Assembly (NCBI GenBank): GCA_031265435.1
Contig: JAISCR010000005.1
Span: 1 to 50,690, forward strand
Source: Treponema sp.
GTDB lineage: Bacteria > Spirochaetota > Spirochaetia > Treponematales > Breznakiellaceae
DNA: 50,690 nucleotides
Direction: 5' to 3'
Part shown: positions 25,225 to 34,143 of the stretch, one piece after another
Layout: every line of letters starts with the position of its first letter
Position numbering within the stretch: position 1 is the first letter of the stretch
Translations under genes and position numbers: made by a program
The notes under the pieces: generated by a model
What the model was told of the DNA's origin: nothing
The model's input: the letters and a program-made list of their open reading frames with translations, nothing else
Databases searched by the model: none

Positions 25225-26709
25225 ATGTCCTATAAACTGCCTTCCGGCTTTGAAGCATATTTTAATGAATGGGAATCGAAGATAGGCGCCTTTATTGAAT
25301 GGGCGCCGGACAAGGCCGGGAATTCTTCGGGGAAAGACGGCGGCGAACTGGCCGGGAAACCCTGCGCGGTAAAAGACAACATTGCCGTAAAAGGTTTTTC
25401 CGTAAGCTGCGGTTCAAAACTCCTCCAAAAACTCCGTTCCCCCTATACCGCCACCGCAGTGAAGAAACTTGAAGAGGCGGGAGCCGCGGTACTGGGTAAA
25501 ACCAATCTTGACGAATTCGGCATGGGATCTTCCACAGACAATTCAGGCATTAAGAAGACCAATAATCCCTGGGACACAAGCCGTGTGCCCGGCGGTTCCT
25601 CGGGCGGTTCCGCGGCCGCGGTGGCGGCAGGACTCGTGCCCTTTGCCCTGGGTTCCGATACGGGCGGTTCTGTCCGCCAGCCCGCCGCGTTCTGCGGCTG
25701 TATCGGCCTTAAACCCGGTTACGGGGCCGTTTCCCGTTTCGGCCTTGTCGCGTATGCGTCGAGTCTTGAATGTATCGGCATCCTCGCGGATACGGTGAAA
25801 TGCTGCCGCGCGGTATTCAAAACAATCCGGGGGGCAGACCCCATGGATCAGACCAGTTCGGATGCCCCGGCCGCGGCTCCCGCGCTTGAAGGAAACACCG
25901 AAACGGTAAAGGGGAAGATCATCGGCGTACTTTCCCCCGAGGCCATTGCCAGGGCGGTGGCCGCGGCGGTTCACGGCACGGAAGAAGGCTCAGGTCTTGA
26001 GATTGCGGCCCAGGCCGCGGAACTGGAGGCGGAAGTCCGCAAGGGCTTCGATTCGGCAAAGGAAGGACTCAAGAGCCTCGGCTGCCGTCTTGAGGATGTG
26101 GATGTTCCCAGTCTCAAATACGGAGTGCCCGCGTACTACACGATCGCCACCGCCGAGGCCAGCGCCAACCTGGCCCGTTTCGATTCAATCCGTTACGGGA
26201 ACCGTCCCGGCTACGCGGAGAACCCCGATGATCTTATTGATAAGGCCAGGGAAGCGGGTTTTGGGGACGAGGTTAAACTCCGCATCCTCCTGGGAACCTT
26301 TGTGCTGCGTTCCGGCTTTCAGGACAGGTACTATCTCCGCTCCCAGCGTATCCGTTCCGCCATCCGCAGGGATTTTGAGTCCCTGCTCGGATCGTCCGCC
26401 TATACCGGGCCGGCGCCGCGCTTTGACGCGATTCTCATGCCCGTGTTTCCCACGAGGGCCTTTGACCGGGGGCCTTCTTCGCTTTCGCCTTTTGCCCAGA
26501 AGGCCGCCGACCTCTATACCTGCTGCGCCAACCTGGCCGGGCTTCCGGCATTGAGTTTCCCCGCCTCGCTTGAGGGGGGCCTTCCCGTGGGTGTGCAGCT
26601 TTTGGGCAGGGCCTTTGCCGAAGGAACGCTTCTCGATATCGCGGAAGCCTACACCGGAAAATTCCCCATCGGCCGTCCTCCGGGTTTTAAGGCCTTCTGG
26701 AATCAGTGA
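25225..26709 (+). CDS. gatA: Asp/Glu-tRNA amidotransferase subunit A
   Basis: 494 residues, amidase-signature enzyme. The Ser-cisSer-Lys triad is visible: Lys in KPCAVKDNIAVKG, then the Gly/Ser-rich VPGGSSGGSAAAVAAGL, and LGSDTGGSVRQPAAFCG with the nucleophile and cis-Ser. Later GLKPGYGAVSRFGL and the C-terminal NLAGLPALSFPASLEGGLPV are standard. GatA releases ammonia from glutamine or asparagine and feeds it to GatB. A stretch around 210-265 (APAAAPALEGNTETVKG, then VHGTEEGSGLEIAAQAAELE) is longer than usual and low in complexity. Confidence 0.95.
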   Translation: MSYKLPSGFEAYFNEWESKIGAFIEWAPDKAGNSSGKDGGELAGKPCAVKDNIAVKGFSVSCGSKLLQKLRSPYTATAVKKLEEAGAAVLGKTNLDEFGMGSSTDNSGIKKTNNPWDTSRVPGGSSGGSAAAVAAGLVPFALGSDTGGSVRQPAAFCGCIGLKPGYGAVSRFGLVAYASSLECIGILADTVKCCRAVFKTIRGADPMDQTSSDAPAAAPALEGNTETVKGKIIGVLSPEAIARAVAAAVHGTEEGSGLEIAAQAAELEAEVRKGFDSAKEGLKSLGCRLEDVDVPSLKYGVPAYYTIATAEASANLARFDSIRYGNRPGYAENPDDLIDKAREAGFGDEVKLRILLGTFVLRSGFQDRYYLRSQRIRSAIRRDFESLLGSSAYTGPAPRFDAILMPVFPTRAFDRGPSSLSPFAQKAADLYTCCANLAGLPALSFPASLEGGLPVGVQLLGRAFAEGTLLDIAEAYTGKFPIGRPPGFKAFWNQ

Positions 26710-26754
26710 AGCCCATAAAGCCCTTTACAGACAGATTTTTTTGAAGGAGTTTGC

Positions 26755-28257
26755 GTGTACCAGAGTTTCATCGGCCTTGAAGTCCACATTCACCTGTTGA
26801 CCAAAACCAAGGTTTTCTGCGGCTGCCGTTCCGCCTTTGGGGATGAGCCCAACACCAACGTATGTCCTGTCTGCATGGGTTATCCGGGAGTGCTTCCCAG
26901 CCTGAACATTGAAGCGATGCGCATGGGCTGCATGGTAGCCAGGGCCCTGAACTGCCGCATCCCGGAAAAGACCTGGTTTGAGCGCAAACAGTATTTCTAC
27001 CCCGACATGCCCAAAAACTATCAGATTAGTCAGTTTGCCAGTCCTCTGGGCCAGGAGGGCTGGGTGGAGCTTGAAGGGAAGACAAAGAACAGCGGCGGGG
27101 AAGAAATCCCCATCAAAAAAAAGGTGCGGATCAAGGAATGTCATCTTGAAGAAGACGCGGGGAAGATGATCCATACCGGTACTGTTTCCCTCTTGGACTA
27201 TAACCGCGCGGGGGTCTCTCTTCTGGAGATCGTCACCGAGCCCGATATGGAAACCGGGGAAGAGGCCGAACTCTTCATTCAGCAGCTCCGCCGTACAGTC
27301 CGCTACCTTGGAGTCTGCGACGGCAACATGGAAGAGGGCTCCCTCCGGGCGGACGCCAACGTGTCCATCAACTTTGAGGGGAAGGGCCTGGGGAAGAAGG
27401 TGGAAATAAAGAACCTCAACTCAAGCCGTTTTGTAAAGCTGTCGCTGAACTATGAGATTGCCCGGCAGGGAGTGATGCTGGATACAGGCAGGGAAGTTAT
27501 TCAGGAGACGCGGCTCTGGAATGAAAATCGGGACGAGACCGCGCCCATGCGTACAAAAGAAAACGCGCAGGATTACCGTTACTTCCCCGAACCGGATCTT
27601 CCGGTCTTTACCCCGGACGCGGCCTTCCTTAAATCCGTCGAGGATTCTCTTGTTGAACTGCCGCAGGCCCGGCAGAAACGGCTGGAAACCGGATACGGTA
27701 TTTCCCCGGAACAGTCGGGCCTTATCTGTGAGGAAAAATCACAGGCGGATTACTTTGAGACCGCGGTTGCCGAAGCGGAAAAGCGGGGATCCGGCAGAAA
27801 GAATGCGGCCCAAAAGATTGCCAACTGGCTCCTTCAGGATATAAAGCATATTCTTGTACGGGAAGGCATTGGTTTAGATGACCTTGCCCTCAACCCCCGC
27901 CGTCTTGCGGTCCTCGTATCTCTGGCGGCTTCCGGCAGCATCTCCGGCAAGAATGCCAAACAGACGCTTGAGGCGGTGATAGCGGAAAACCGCGAGCCTG
28001 AAGAGATCATCCGGGAACGGGGCTGGGAACGGCTTTCCGATCCCGCACAGATTGCCGAAGCGCTTGACACGGTGTTCACCGCGGAGAGTAAAACCGTGGC
28101 GGAATTGCGGGAACTTGCGGCCGCGGAAGAAAACAGGGGAATAGTGAAGAGAAGGCAAACCCTCCGCGCCTACCTTGTAGGCAAGGTAATCGCGGCCACG
28201 GGCGGCCGGGCGGATCCGGCGATTGCCGGGGAACAACTGAGCAGGAAACTGGTATAA
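26755..28257 (+). CDS. gatB: Asp/Glu-tRNA amidotransferase subunit B
   Basis: 500 residues starting at GTG 26755, 5 bases after AAGGAGTT... The kinase-like core begins YQSFIGLEVHIHLLTKTKVFC and has the zinc site C..C (FCGCRS, NVCPVCMGYPG) and KNYQISQF. GMCDxNMEEGSLRxDAN appears as CDGNMEEGSLRADANVSI, KVEIKNLNSSRFV follows. The C-terminal helical/YqeY-like tail binds tRNA. GatB phosphorylates the misacylated residue with ATP and amidates it. The alternative start codon and unusually long spacing from gatA (45 bases) do not break the operon. Confidence 0.95.
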   Translation: MYQSFIGLEVHIHLLTKTKVFCGCRSAFGDEPNTNVCPVCMGYPGVLPSLNIEAMRMGCMVARALNCRIPEKTWFERKQYFYPDMPKNYQISQFASPLGQEGWVELEGKTKNSGGEEIPIKKKVRIKECHLEEDAGKMIHTGTVSLLDYNRAGVSLLEIVTEPDMETGEEAELFIQQLRRTVRYLGVCDGNMEEGSLRADANVSINFEGKGLGKKVEIKNLNSSRFVKLSLNYEIARQGVMLDTGREVIQETRLWNENRDETAPMRTKENAQDYRYFPEPDLPVFTPDAAFLKSVEDSLVELPQARQKRLETGYGISPEQSGLICEEKSQADYFETAVAEAEKRGSGRKNAAQKIANWLLQDIKHILVREGIGLDDLALNPRRLAVLVSLAASGSISGKNAKQTLEAVIAENREPEEIIRERGWERLSDPAQIAEALDTVFTAESKTVAELRELAAAEENRGIVKRRQTLRAYLVGKVIAATGGRADPAIAGEQLSRKLV

Positions 28258-28266
28258 GGAGAGATT

Positions 28267-29616
28267 ATGCGTCTGCTTGCTGCGGATACGGCGGCGGCTG
28301 CCGGAGAGAAGCTGCAAACAGAGATCGAGCTTGCCGGGTGGGTACACCGCATCCGGGACATGGGGGGCATCAGTTTTGTGATCCTCCGGGATCGTTCCGG
28401 CCTTGTACAGTTGGTGTTTGATGAAAAGCCTGTGGATTCTTCCGGCCTTCCGCTGACACTGGAGTCGGTGATCCGTGTCCGGGGCGAGGCGGCCCTCAAC
28501 GGGAAGGCGCCCGGCGGCGCGGAACTGCGCATTGCCCCAGGCGGTCTTGAAGTGATAAGCCGGGCCGCGCCGGAGCTTCCCTTCCAGGTGAACGGGGATC
28601 TCTCCAAAATCGGCATTGAGGCAATTCTCGATAACCGCACCCTCTCCCTCCGCAATCCCAAAATACGTTCCATATTCAGAATACAGGCTGTGATTATCGA
28701 AGCCTTTTCCGCGTACCTGCGCAGTCAGGGTTTTACCGAAATAAAGACAAGCAAGCTTGTGGGAAGCGGTACCGAGGGAGGCACCAACCTTTTTGAGGTT
28801 GAGTACTTCGACCGGAAGGTGTTTCTGGCCCAGAGCCCCCAGTTCTACAAGGAAGTCATGGTAGCGTCGGGGCTTGAACGTGTCTTTGAAGTTGCCCCCG
28901 CGTACCGGGCCGAAAAACACGACACGCCCCGGCATCTCAACGAGTATGTCTCCCTGGATGTGGAGATGGGTTTTATTGATTCCGAACTCGATCTGATCGA
29001 ACTTGAAAAAGGCCTGCTTGCCCATATCTTTGAAGAAGTAGCGCGCAAGAACGCCGCGGATTTGGAAGCCTGGGAAGCCACGGTTCCCGACGCGGCTTCG
29101 GTCGGCGCTTCTCCTGTCGTTCCCTATGAAGAGGCCCTCAAGATTGCCAATGAGGAAAACGCAAAAGGCAGGCGGTCTTCCGCGGGGGCGCGGCTTTTCG
29201 ACATCAACCCCGAGGCCGAAAGGCTGATCTGCGACTGGTCGTTGCGGGAACGCGGTTCGCCTCTGGTTTTTGTCAACGAATTCCCCCGGCGCTACCGGCC
29301 CTTCTACACCTATCCCAAGGATTTGGGCGACGGGCAGGCGGCTTCCACCATGAGTTTTGACGCGCTTTTTCGGGGCCTTGAGATTACCACGGGCGGACGC
29401 CGCCAGCACGACTACAATGCCTTCCTCGAGGCGCTTCCCAAATTCGGCCTCAAAGCCGAACACTTTGAAGGCTACCTGAACCTTTTGAAGTACGGCTGTC
29501 CCCCTCACGGCGGTTTTGCCGTCGGCTGCGAGAGACTTACCCAGAAGATCCTCGGCCTTGCAAATGTAAAGGAGGCTTCCCTCTTCCCCCGCGACAGAAA
29601 ACGTGTGGAACCCTGA
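28267..29616 (+). CDS. aspS: Archaeal-type aspartyl-tRNA synthetase, probably non-discriminating
   Basis: 449 residues, shorter than the ~590-residue bacterial AspRS and without its GAD insertion. It has an OB-fold anticodon domain (GWVHRIRDMGGISFVILRD) and class II motifs: motif 2 VAPAYRAEKHDTPRHLNEY and motif 3 GGFAVGCERLTQKILGLANV; KLVGSGTEGGTNLFEVEYF is typical of archaeal/eukaryal AspRS. The residue after WV in the OB fold is His. I recall that in archaeal enzymes Trp at this place favours tRNA(Asp) only and His favours relaxed specificity. The gene lies 9 bases after gatB, so Asp-tRNA(Asn) made here would go straight to GatCAB. ND status is inference. Confidence 0.9.
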   Translation: MRLLAADTAAAAGEKLQTEIELAGWVHRIRDMGGISFVILRDRSGLVQLVFDEKPVDSSGLPLTLESVIRVRGEAALNGKAPGGAELRIAPGGLEVISRAAPELPFQVNGDLSKIGIEAILDNRTLSLRNPKIRSIFRIQAVIIEAFSAYLRSQGFTEIKTSKLVGSGTEGGTNLFEVEYFDRKVFLAQSPQFYKEVMVASGLERVFEVAPAYRAEKHDTPRHLNEYVSLDVEMGFIDSELDLIELEKGLLAHIFEEVARKNAADLEAWEATVPDAASVGASPVVPYEEALKIANEENAKGRRSSAGARLFDINPEAERLICDWSLRERGSPLVFVNEFPRRYRPFYTYPKDLGDGQAASTMSFDALFRGLEITTGGRRQHDYNAFLEALPKFGLKAEHFEGYLNLLKYGCPPHGGFAVGCERLTQKILGLANVKEASLFPRDRKRVEP

Positions 29617-29628
29617 GTTATTTCTAAA

Positions 29629-29679
29629 CTTGATCCACGGAATTTTTCAACCGCAAGGTCGAAAAAGTCGAAGAAGTAA
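29629..29679. repeat. Dispersed repeat element, copy C
   Basis: CTTGATCCACGGAATTTTTC, then AACCGCAAGGTCGAAAAAGTCGAAGAAGT in two joined pieces. The first part is the near reverse complement of the end of copy B. It lies directly after aspS. Confidence 0.75.
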
Positions 29680-29699
29680 AATAGAAGAAGAAAAGAAAA

Positions 29700-29905
29700 A
29701 TGAAACAAATTATCTTTTATTGTATTTTAATCAGCGTTTTTTCGTGCAGTAAAGAAAACACTGAAAGCATGGTAAACGAAGAGCCCGTAATTACCCGATG
29801 AAATTTTACTTGAATAAGCTATTTTTGGATAAAAGAACTGAATTCCAACAATATTTTTATAAAGGTTATGGAAGTCGTGATGTTCCTTTTAGCCCTGCAG
29901 AATAA
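29700..29905 (+). pseudogene. Remnant of a small lipoprotein gene, two overlapping frames
   Basis: The first frame (29700-29801, 33 codons) reads KQIIFYCILISVFSCSKEN: a lipoprotein signal with Cys16, then a short tail and stop. The second (29798-29905, 35 codons) starts with an ATGA overlap and reads KFYLNKLFLDKRTEF and ends DVPFSPAE. A -1 shift would join them into one ~68-residue lipoprotein. A purine-rich AGAAGAAGAAAAG precedes the first ATG. It is AT-rich and wedged between two repeat elements, which fits a decayed or frameshifted gene; two genuinely coupled tiny genes are less likely. Confidence 0.4.
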
Positions 29906-29928
29906 AATATACAACGAACGAGGAAGAG

Positions 29929-30041
29929 ATTACCACAAAAAGTCGAAGAAGTCGAAGAAGTTTTTTAAGAGAAACCGCTCTTTTCCCTTTACTTTTTCGA
30001 CTTTTTCGACCTCGCGGTGAATTTTTTCTTCAAAGTATGCT
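29929..30041. repeat. Dispersed repeat element, copy D (two inverted arms)
   Basis: The left arm AAGTCGAAGAAGTCGAAGAA (29940 on) faces the right arm ACTTTTTCGACTTTTTCGAC (29991-30010), which is followed by CTCGCGGTGAATTTTTTCTT and CAAAGTATGC, the reverse complement of the block seen in copies A and E. The arms could form a hairpin over 80 bases, placed at the 3' end of the large lipoprotein gene on the minus strand. Confidence 0.8.
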
Positions 30042-30055
30042 GTATCCGGACCCTT

Positions 30056-32566
30056 CTACTGAATTTGCCCGCGGAAGATAAGTGTGCTGCTGTGCATGGC
30101 AGGGTATTCCCATATTTCAAAAATGTCTCCGTCAAAAATAATCCGTACATCTATCCCTTCCCTGTCGAGCCTTGCAAACGGCACAAGACAACGTTCAATA
30201 ATGTCCCGCTCCACGGCGGTGTGTACAGCGGGATTGGTGTATAGTGTGCAGTCAAGCTTTACCGTTTTCTCCCGCGGTGTTTTACCTTTGCGGGAATATA
30301 TTGTTTTTGCGCTCTTTTGGGGATCCAGAAAAAGTGAAAATGAGGCGGCCTCTCCGATGGAAAGATACCAGCCGAAATACCCCTGATCCGCTTCATCTTT
30401 TTTGAAAGTTAAAACGGCAGGTATCTGTTCATTCGGGAACAGGGGCAAGCCGGGATTATAAAATGTTCCCGGTATTTTACGCGGCAAGCCGGCAATATCC
30501 CAGTAGGAAGTAATTGTATCGGAGAACCAGCCGGGGACGGCGGCCGGCTTCCTGTTTTTTTCAAACCGGTTTGCCATGTCCTCAAACATACGTATTCTGG
30601 TTTCCAAAAGGCTGATGATTTTTCTATCAATCCATATACGGGTTTCCGAAGTTACATCAATGTATGCCGAGTTGGTTAAAACAATTTCATCTCCATAACT
30701 GGTCATTGTCTGCAATTTCGGCGTGTCAACATAGCGCAGCGGACTATAGCGGACGGTATAATGAAACGGCATATAGAGCATATCCAGCCCGACGGCGGAA
30801 ATTTTATCTTTTTGCAGGGCGGCAATTCTCTCGTTCAATTCCCGGCGGAATGATTTATTCATTTTAATTTTTTGGCGCAGCTCTTTATACTGTTCATCGG
30901 AACCGATCTCATAAGCGCCGAATGTCAGTTCCGGGGATTGGTAACGTTCCAGTTCATCATAGGTTTCAATATACCATGTGCGCCGGAATTCCGGGAAAAA
31001 AGTTGACAGAGTTCCGTCGGTCAAATACAAACCGGAATCCTTGTTGCTTTTGTCCCGCATAAAAATATAGCGTGCAGAGGCCGCCATGATATACTGAAAA
31101 AGAACCTTGTCTTTTCCCGCAAATTTTTCACGAAGCTGATCGGTGAATTCCCCGGAAAGGCCGGTAAATGCGTTTTCCGGAATTTCCAGCGTTACAAAAA
31201 ACAATTTTGGAGGGCCGTTTCTTCCCGGCAGATAATCCCGTTTAAGATATGTCCACAGTTCCACCGGATGGAGTTTCAATATACACACTTCATTGTACCG
31301 GATAACACGAAGATCGCAGTCTCCTTCCAGAATATTAAAGTTTGGAATTTCATAAGTCCAGTCGTCCTCTCTCTCGCTGCCGTTCCACCAGTATCCGCCG
31401 AAGCTCTTGTCAAGCGATTGTCCCGTCTCGCTTTCGGCGGCGTTTAATACCGCTGTTTCATGGAAATAAAGCGGCGCCGTTTTGAAGTCCCAGCCGTCGG
31501 CAAAAATCGCCTTTGTCCAGTACCCGGTTTGACCATGTTCATTGAGACCTGCCACCCGCAGTTCCCTCGCCCCGTTTCCCTGTCCGTTTTGCAGTATCGT
31601 AATATGGCGTGTAAGTGCGGCTTTTCCGGCAAGGGGAATACGCGGCTGGGATCTCCATCCTTCGGAAGGGAGAGCCCACTCGGTCAGGTTCGAAAAGTAA
31701 TTGCTTCCCTCCAAATCGGATGTATAGGGTATATATGTGTACTTGAAAAACATGGGGTCACAGCCGACAATGTCAAAATCGGCGATACGGGTATACATAA
31801 GCCCGGCTTCGTCGATTACAAAAATGCTTGATCCGCTCGCGGAAAGGGACGCCGCTTTGAATGTGCCGCGTTCGGGCCCGATGAAATTCCTCGAAAAGTC
31901 ACTCGGCAATCCCGTATCGCCATAACAAATTTCCTGTCCGTCCTCCAGCAGTACATAGGTTGTAGCGATTTCCTGTACGCCGTTGTGGTGCTGGTTTCCA
32001 AAGGGATCTTCGTAATACAATACATGCATATTCCGTTTGCCCATTGCCCAGGATCTGCTTTTCGCAAAGCGCGTATCAATGTAAAGCTGTTCTTCTACGG
32101 GCCAGCCCTGCCGGTCAAGCCAGACATTTGAGGGATGTGAAATTATGGTATCAAAACAGTAACGGTAAAATCCTCCCTCCGCAGAAAGCGCAACCAGTTC
32201 ATCCGCGTCGGCGGATATTTCCATAACGGTATGCGTTTTGCGAAGGCCCAGTTTCGGGCTGCGGGGCACTCCGGTTTTTCCGAAGACGGTCCACTCTTTC
32301 GGTTCAAGCGACGTGTCTATGCTTTTATACCAGATACGCCCCTCATGAAGCAGATAGTAGTGATAGGTGTTAAAGGTTTGGGTTCTTGTTTTGATATGGA
32401 CGGCTTCCGGGAAATCGCCGTTTATATTCTCGCCGGTATACGCGCGGGGAAAACTGTCCGGGATACCGGAAGAACCTGTTTTTGACGATGCGCAGGCGCC
32501 TATAAGGAATGACAGGGCAAAAACCACCGCGGAAAAGACAGGCTGTTTTAGGCTTCGTACACACAT
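30056..32566 (-). CDS. Large lipoprotein of unknown function
   Basis: 836 residues from ATG 32566. The N-terminus RSLKQPVFSAVVFALSFLIG is a lipoprotein signal ending in LIGAC-ASS, so the protein is anchored through Cys25 or so to a membrane. I do not recognise the family. The body is rich in Trp/Tyr and beta-like segments with several blade-like stretches (EWTVFGKTGVPRSPKLGLRK, ISADADELVALSAEGGFYRY, LSASGSSIFVIDEAGLMYTR) that hint at a propeller in the first half. The second half is helical around 560-650 (YKELRQKIKMNKSFRRELNE). Start chosen at 32566 because AGGAACGG lies 8 bases upstream and the signal peptide begins there; the frame continues to 32635. Confidence 0.7.
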   Translation of the reverse strand: MCVRSLKQPVFSAVVFALSFLIGACASSKTGSSGIPDSFPRAYTGENINGDFPEAVHIKTRTQTFNTYHYYLLHEGRIWYKSIDTSLEPKEWTVFGKTGVPRSPKLGLRKTHTVMEISADADELVALSAEGGFYRYCFDTIISHPSNVWLDRQGWPVEEQLYIDTRFAKSRSWAMGKRNMHVLYYEDPFGNQHHNGVQEIATTYVLLEDGQEICYGDTGLPSDFSRNFIGPERGTFKAASLSASGSSIFVIDEAGLMYTRIADFDIVGCDPMFFKYTYIPYTSDLEGSNYFSNLTEWALPSEGWRSQPRIPLAGKAALTRHITILQNGQGNGARELRVAGLNEHGQTGYWTKAIFADGWDFKTAPLYFHETAVLNAAESETGQSLDKSFGGYWWNGSEREDDWTYEIPNFNILEGDCDLRVIRYNEVCILKLHPVELWTYLKRDYLPGRNGPPKLFFVTLEIPENAFTGLSGEFTDQLREKFAGKDKVLFQYIMAASARYIFMRDKSNKDSGLYLTDGTLSTFFPEFRRTWYIETYDELERYQSPELTFGAYEIGSDEQYKELRQKIKMNKSFRRELNERIAALQKDKISAVGLDMLYMPFHYTVRYSPLRYVDTPKLQTMTSYGDEIVLTNSAYIDVTSETRIWIDRKIISLLETRIRMFEDMANRFEKNRKPAAVPGWFSDTITSYWDIAGLPRKIPGTFYNPGLPLFPNEQIPAVLTFKKDEADQGYFGWYLSIGEAASFSLFLDPQKSAKTIYSRKGKTPREKTVKLDCTLYTNPAVHTAVERDIIERCLVPFARLDREGIDVRIIFDGDIFEIWEYPAMHSSTLIFRGQIQ

Positions 32567-32578
32567 ATTCCGTTCCTG

Positions 32579-32608
32579 ATAATAGAGCTCTTTAAGGTGA
32601 TATGTCAA
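32579..32608 (-). promoter_or_regulatory. Promoter of the large lipoprotein gene
   Basis: Minus strand: perfect TTGACA (32608-32603), an 18-base spacer and TATTAT (32584-32579), 12 bases before the ATG. The expected leader is about six bases and includes part of AGGAACGG. Confidence 0.65.
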
Positions 32609-32670
32609 CTGAACGGCTATGGTTAGAATTTTCAATGAGGCATCACGCTGAAGCCTTCACTTCAACCCTG

Positions 32671-32707
32671 AGTCTGTCTATAAAACAAGCGGCTTTGGGG
32701 ACAGACT
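32671..32707. repeat. Inverted repeat between lipoprotein and MATE genes
   Basis: AGTCTGTC (32671-32678) and GACAGACT (32700-32707) form a perfect 8-bp stem with a 21-base loop. It lies between divergent genes, so it is not a terminator for either. A similar half-site, GTCTGTCCATAATGTAGAC, occurs at 43361-43379. Confidence 0.6.
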
Positions 32708-32751
32708 ACCTATTCCCTTTTTGCGGAAAGTGATATTCTGAAAGCGCTATC

Positions 32752-34143
32752 ATGAAAGCGCCTTCATCAGAGCGGGACAGTTCCCGGCCTCAACAAATTC
32801 AACCCATGATGGAAAAGTGGAACGGCAAGGCTCTTTTCCGTCTGATTTGGCCTCTTGTAATCGAACAGATCCTCGCTGTAACCATGGGAGCGGCGGACAC
32901 GGTGATGATGAGTTCGGTCGGGGAATTTGCTGTTTCCGGGGTAAATATTGTCGATAACATCAATAATCTTCTTATCATAGCTTTTGGGGCGCTCTGCACC
33001 GGGGGCGCGGTGGTGGTGAGTCAGTATATAGGCAGGCAGGACAACAGGAACGCGTCTTCCGCCTCCAAACAGCTTCTCTATACGGCCGCGCTTATCTCTG
33101 TCGTCATCATGGCCGCGGGCCTCCTCCTGCGGGGGCCGCTTGTCAGGATCCTCTACGGCAGGCTGGAAAATGATGTCTGGGAAGCGGCCATGACCTATTT
33201 TTTTATAACCGCGCTTTCCTTTCCCGCCCTGGCTGTCTACAGTGCCAACGCGGCGCTTTTCCGGGCCGTGGGCAACAGCAAGGTTACCATGCGCATTGCG
33301 CTTCTGGTGAATGTACTCAATATCGGAGGCAATGCGTTCCTGATCTTTGTGCTGAAGCTGGGAGTCATGGGAGCGGCCTTGTCCACGCTGATCTGCCGCA
33401 ACACCGCCGCGGTGATCACACTTATCCTGCTCATGAGGAATCACGGCAGGCCCATTTCCCTTGAAGGCCTGCATAAGATTGTCTTTATACGGCCCATGAT
33501 TGCAAGGATTCTCAATGTGGGAATTCCCAGCGGACTTGAAAGTTCCATGTTCCAGGTGGGACGCCTTTTGACCCAGCGGATCTTTCCGGTCTTCGGTACC
33601 AGCGCCATTGCGGGGAATGCCATTGCCGGGGTTATCAACAGTTTTTCCTTCATGCCCGGCAGCGCCTACGGCATGGCTCTCCTCACCGTTGTCGGTCAGT
33701 GCGTGGGAGCCGGGGATTACGATGCCGCAAAGAAGCAGACTTCCCGGATCATGAAACACATGTATCTTATCATGTTTGTCATTTCCGGCCTGATACTCAT
33801 TTTTATGGAACCGCTGATAAGTTTATTTAGTCTCAGCGGCGCCGCCCACGATTACGCCGGGAGTTTTCTCCGTATTCACTGCATCTCCATGATAGTCGGC
33901 TGGGGCATGAGTTTCGGCCTGCCCAACGCGCTCCGCGCCGCGGGAGACGCCCGCTATGTAATGTGGGTGGCTACCATCTCCATGTGGACTGTCCGGGTGA
34001 GTCTGGCTTATCTCCTTGCCTTTCCCCTGCATGTAGGCCCCCTGGGCGTCTGGATCGCAATGGGCTGCGACTTCATCAGCCGGGGGAGCTTCTACTGCAT
34101 CCGCTGGGTCAGGGGCCGATGGATGAGCAAAAAGGTGATCTAG
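32752..34143 (+). CDS. MATE-family multidrug/cation efflux protein
   Basis: 463 residues, about 12 membrane helices. The N-terminal WPLVIEQILAVTMGAADTVMM and GGAVVVSQYIGRQDNRNA are MATE hallmarks, repeated in the second half as GIPSGLESSMFQVGRLLTQR and GSAYGMALLTVVGQCVGAGDYDAAKKQ. These pumps export cationic drugs or metabolites driven by sodium or protons. A direct repeat GAAAGCGC flanks the start codon. ATG 32752 is the first start; ATG 32806, next to MEKWNGKALF, would remove only an unconserved tail. The last 4 bases overlap the convergent membrane-protein gene. Confidence 0.9.
   Translation: MKAPSSERDSSRPQQIQPMMEKWNGKALFRLIWPLVIEQILAVTMGAADTVMMSSVGEFAVSGVNIVDNINNLLIIAFGALCTGGAVVVSQYIGRQDNRNASSASKQLLYTAALISVVIMAAGLLLRGPLVRILYGRLENDVWEAAMTYFFITALSFPALAVYSANAALFRAVGNSKVTMRIALLVNVLNIGGNAFLIFVLKLGVMGAALSTLICRNTAAVITLILLMRNHGRPISLEGLHKIVFIRPMIARILNVGIPSGLESSMFQVGRLLTQRIFPVFGTSAIAGNAIAGVINSFSFMPGSAYGMALLTVVGQCVGAGDYDAAKKQTSRIMKHMYLIMFVISGLILIFMEPLISLFSLSGAAHDYAGSFLRIHCISMIVGWGMSFGLPNALRAAGDARYVMWVATISMWTVRVSLAYLLAFPLHVGPLGVWIAMGCDFISRGSFYCIRWVRGRWMSKKVI

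Noticed and set aside
27874..29508. A 544-codon open frame antisense to gatB and aspS
   Set aside because: Shadow of GC-rich codon use; the plus strand encodes unmistakable GatB and AspRS.
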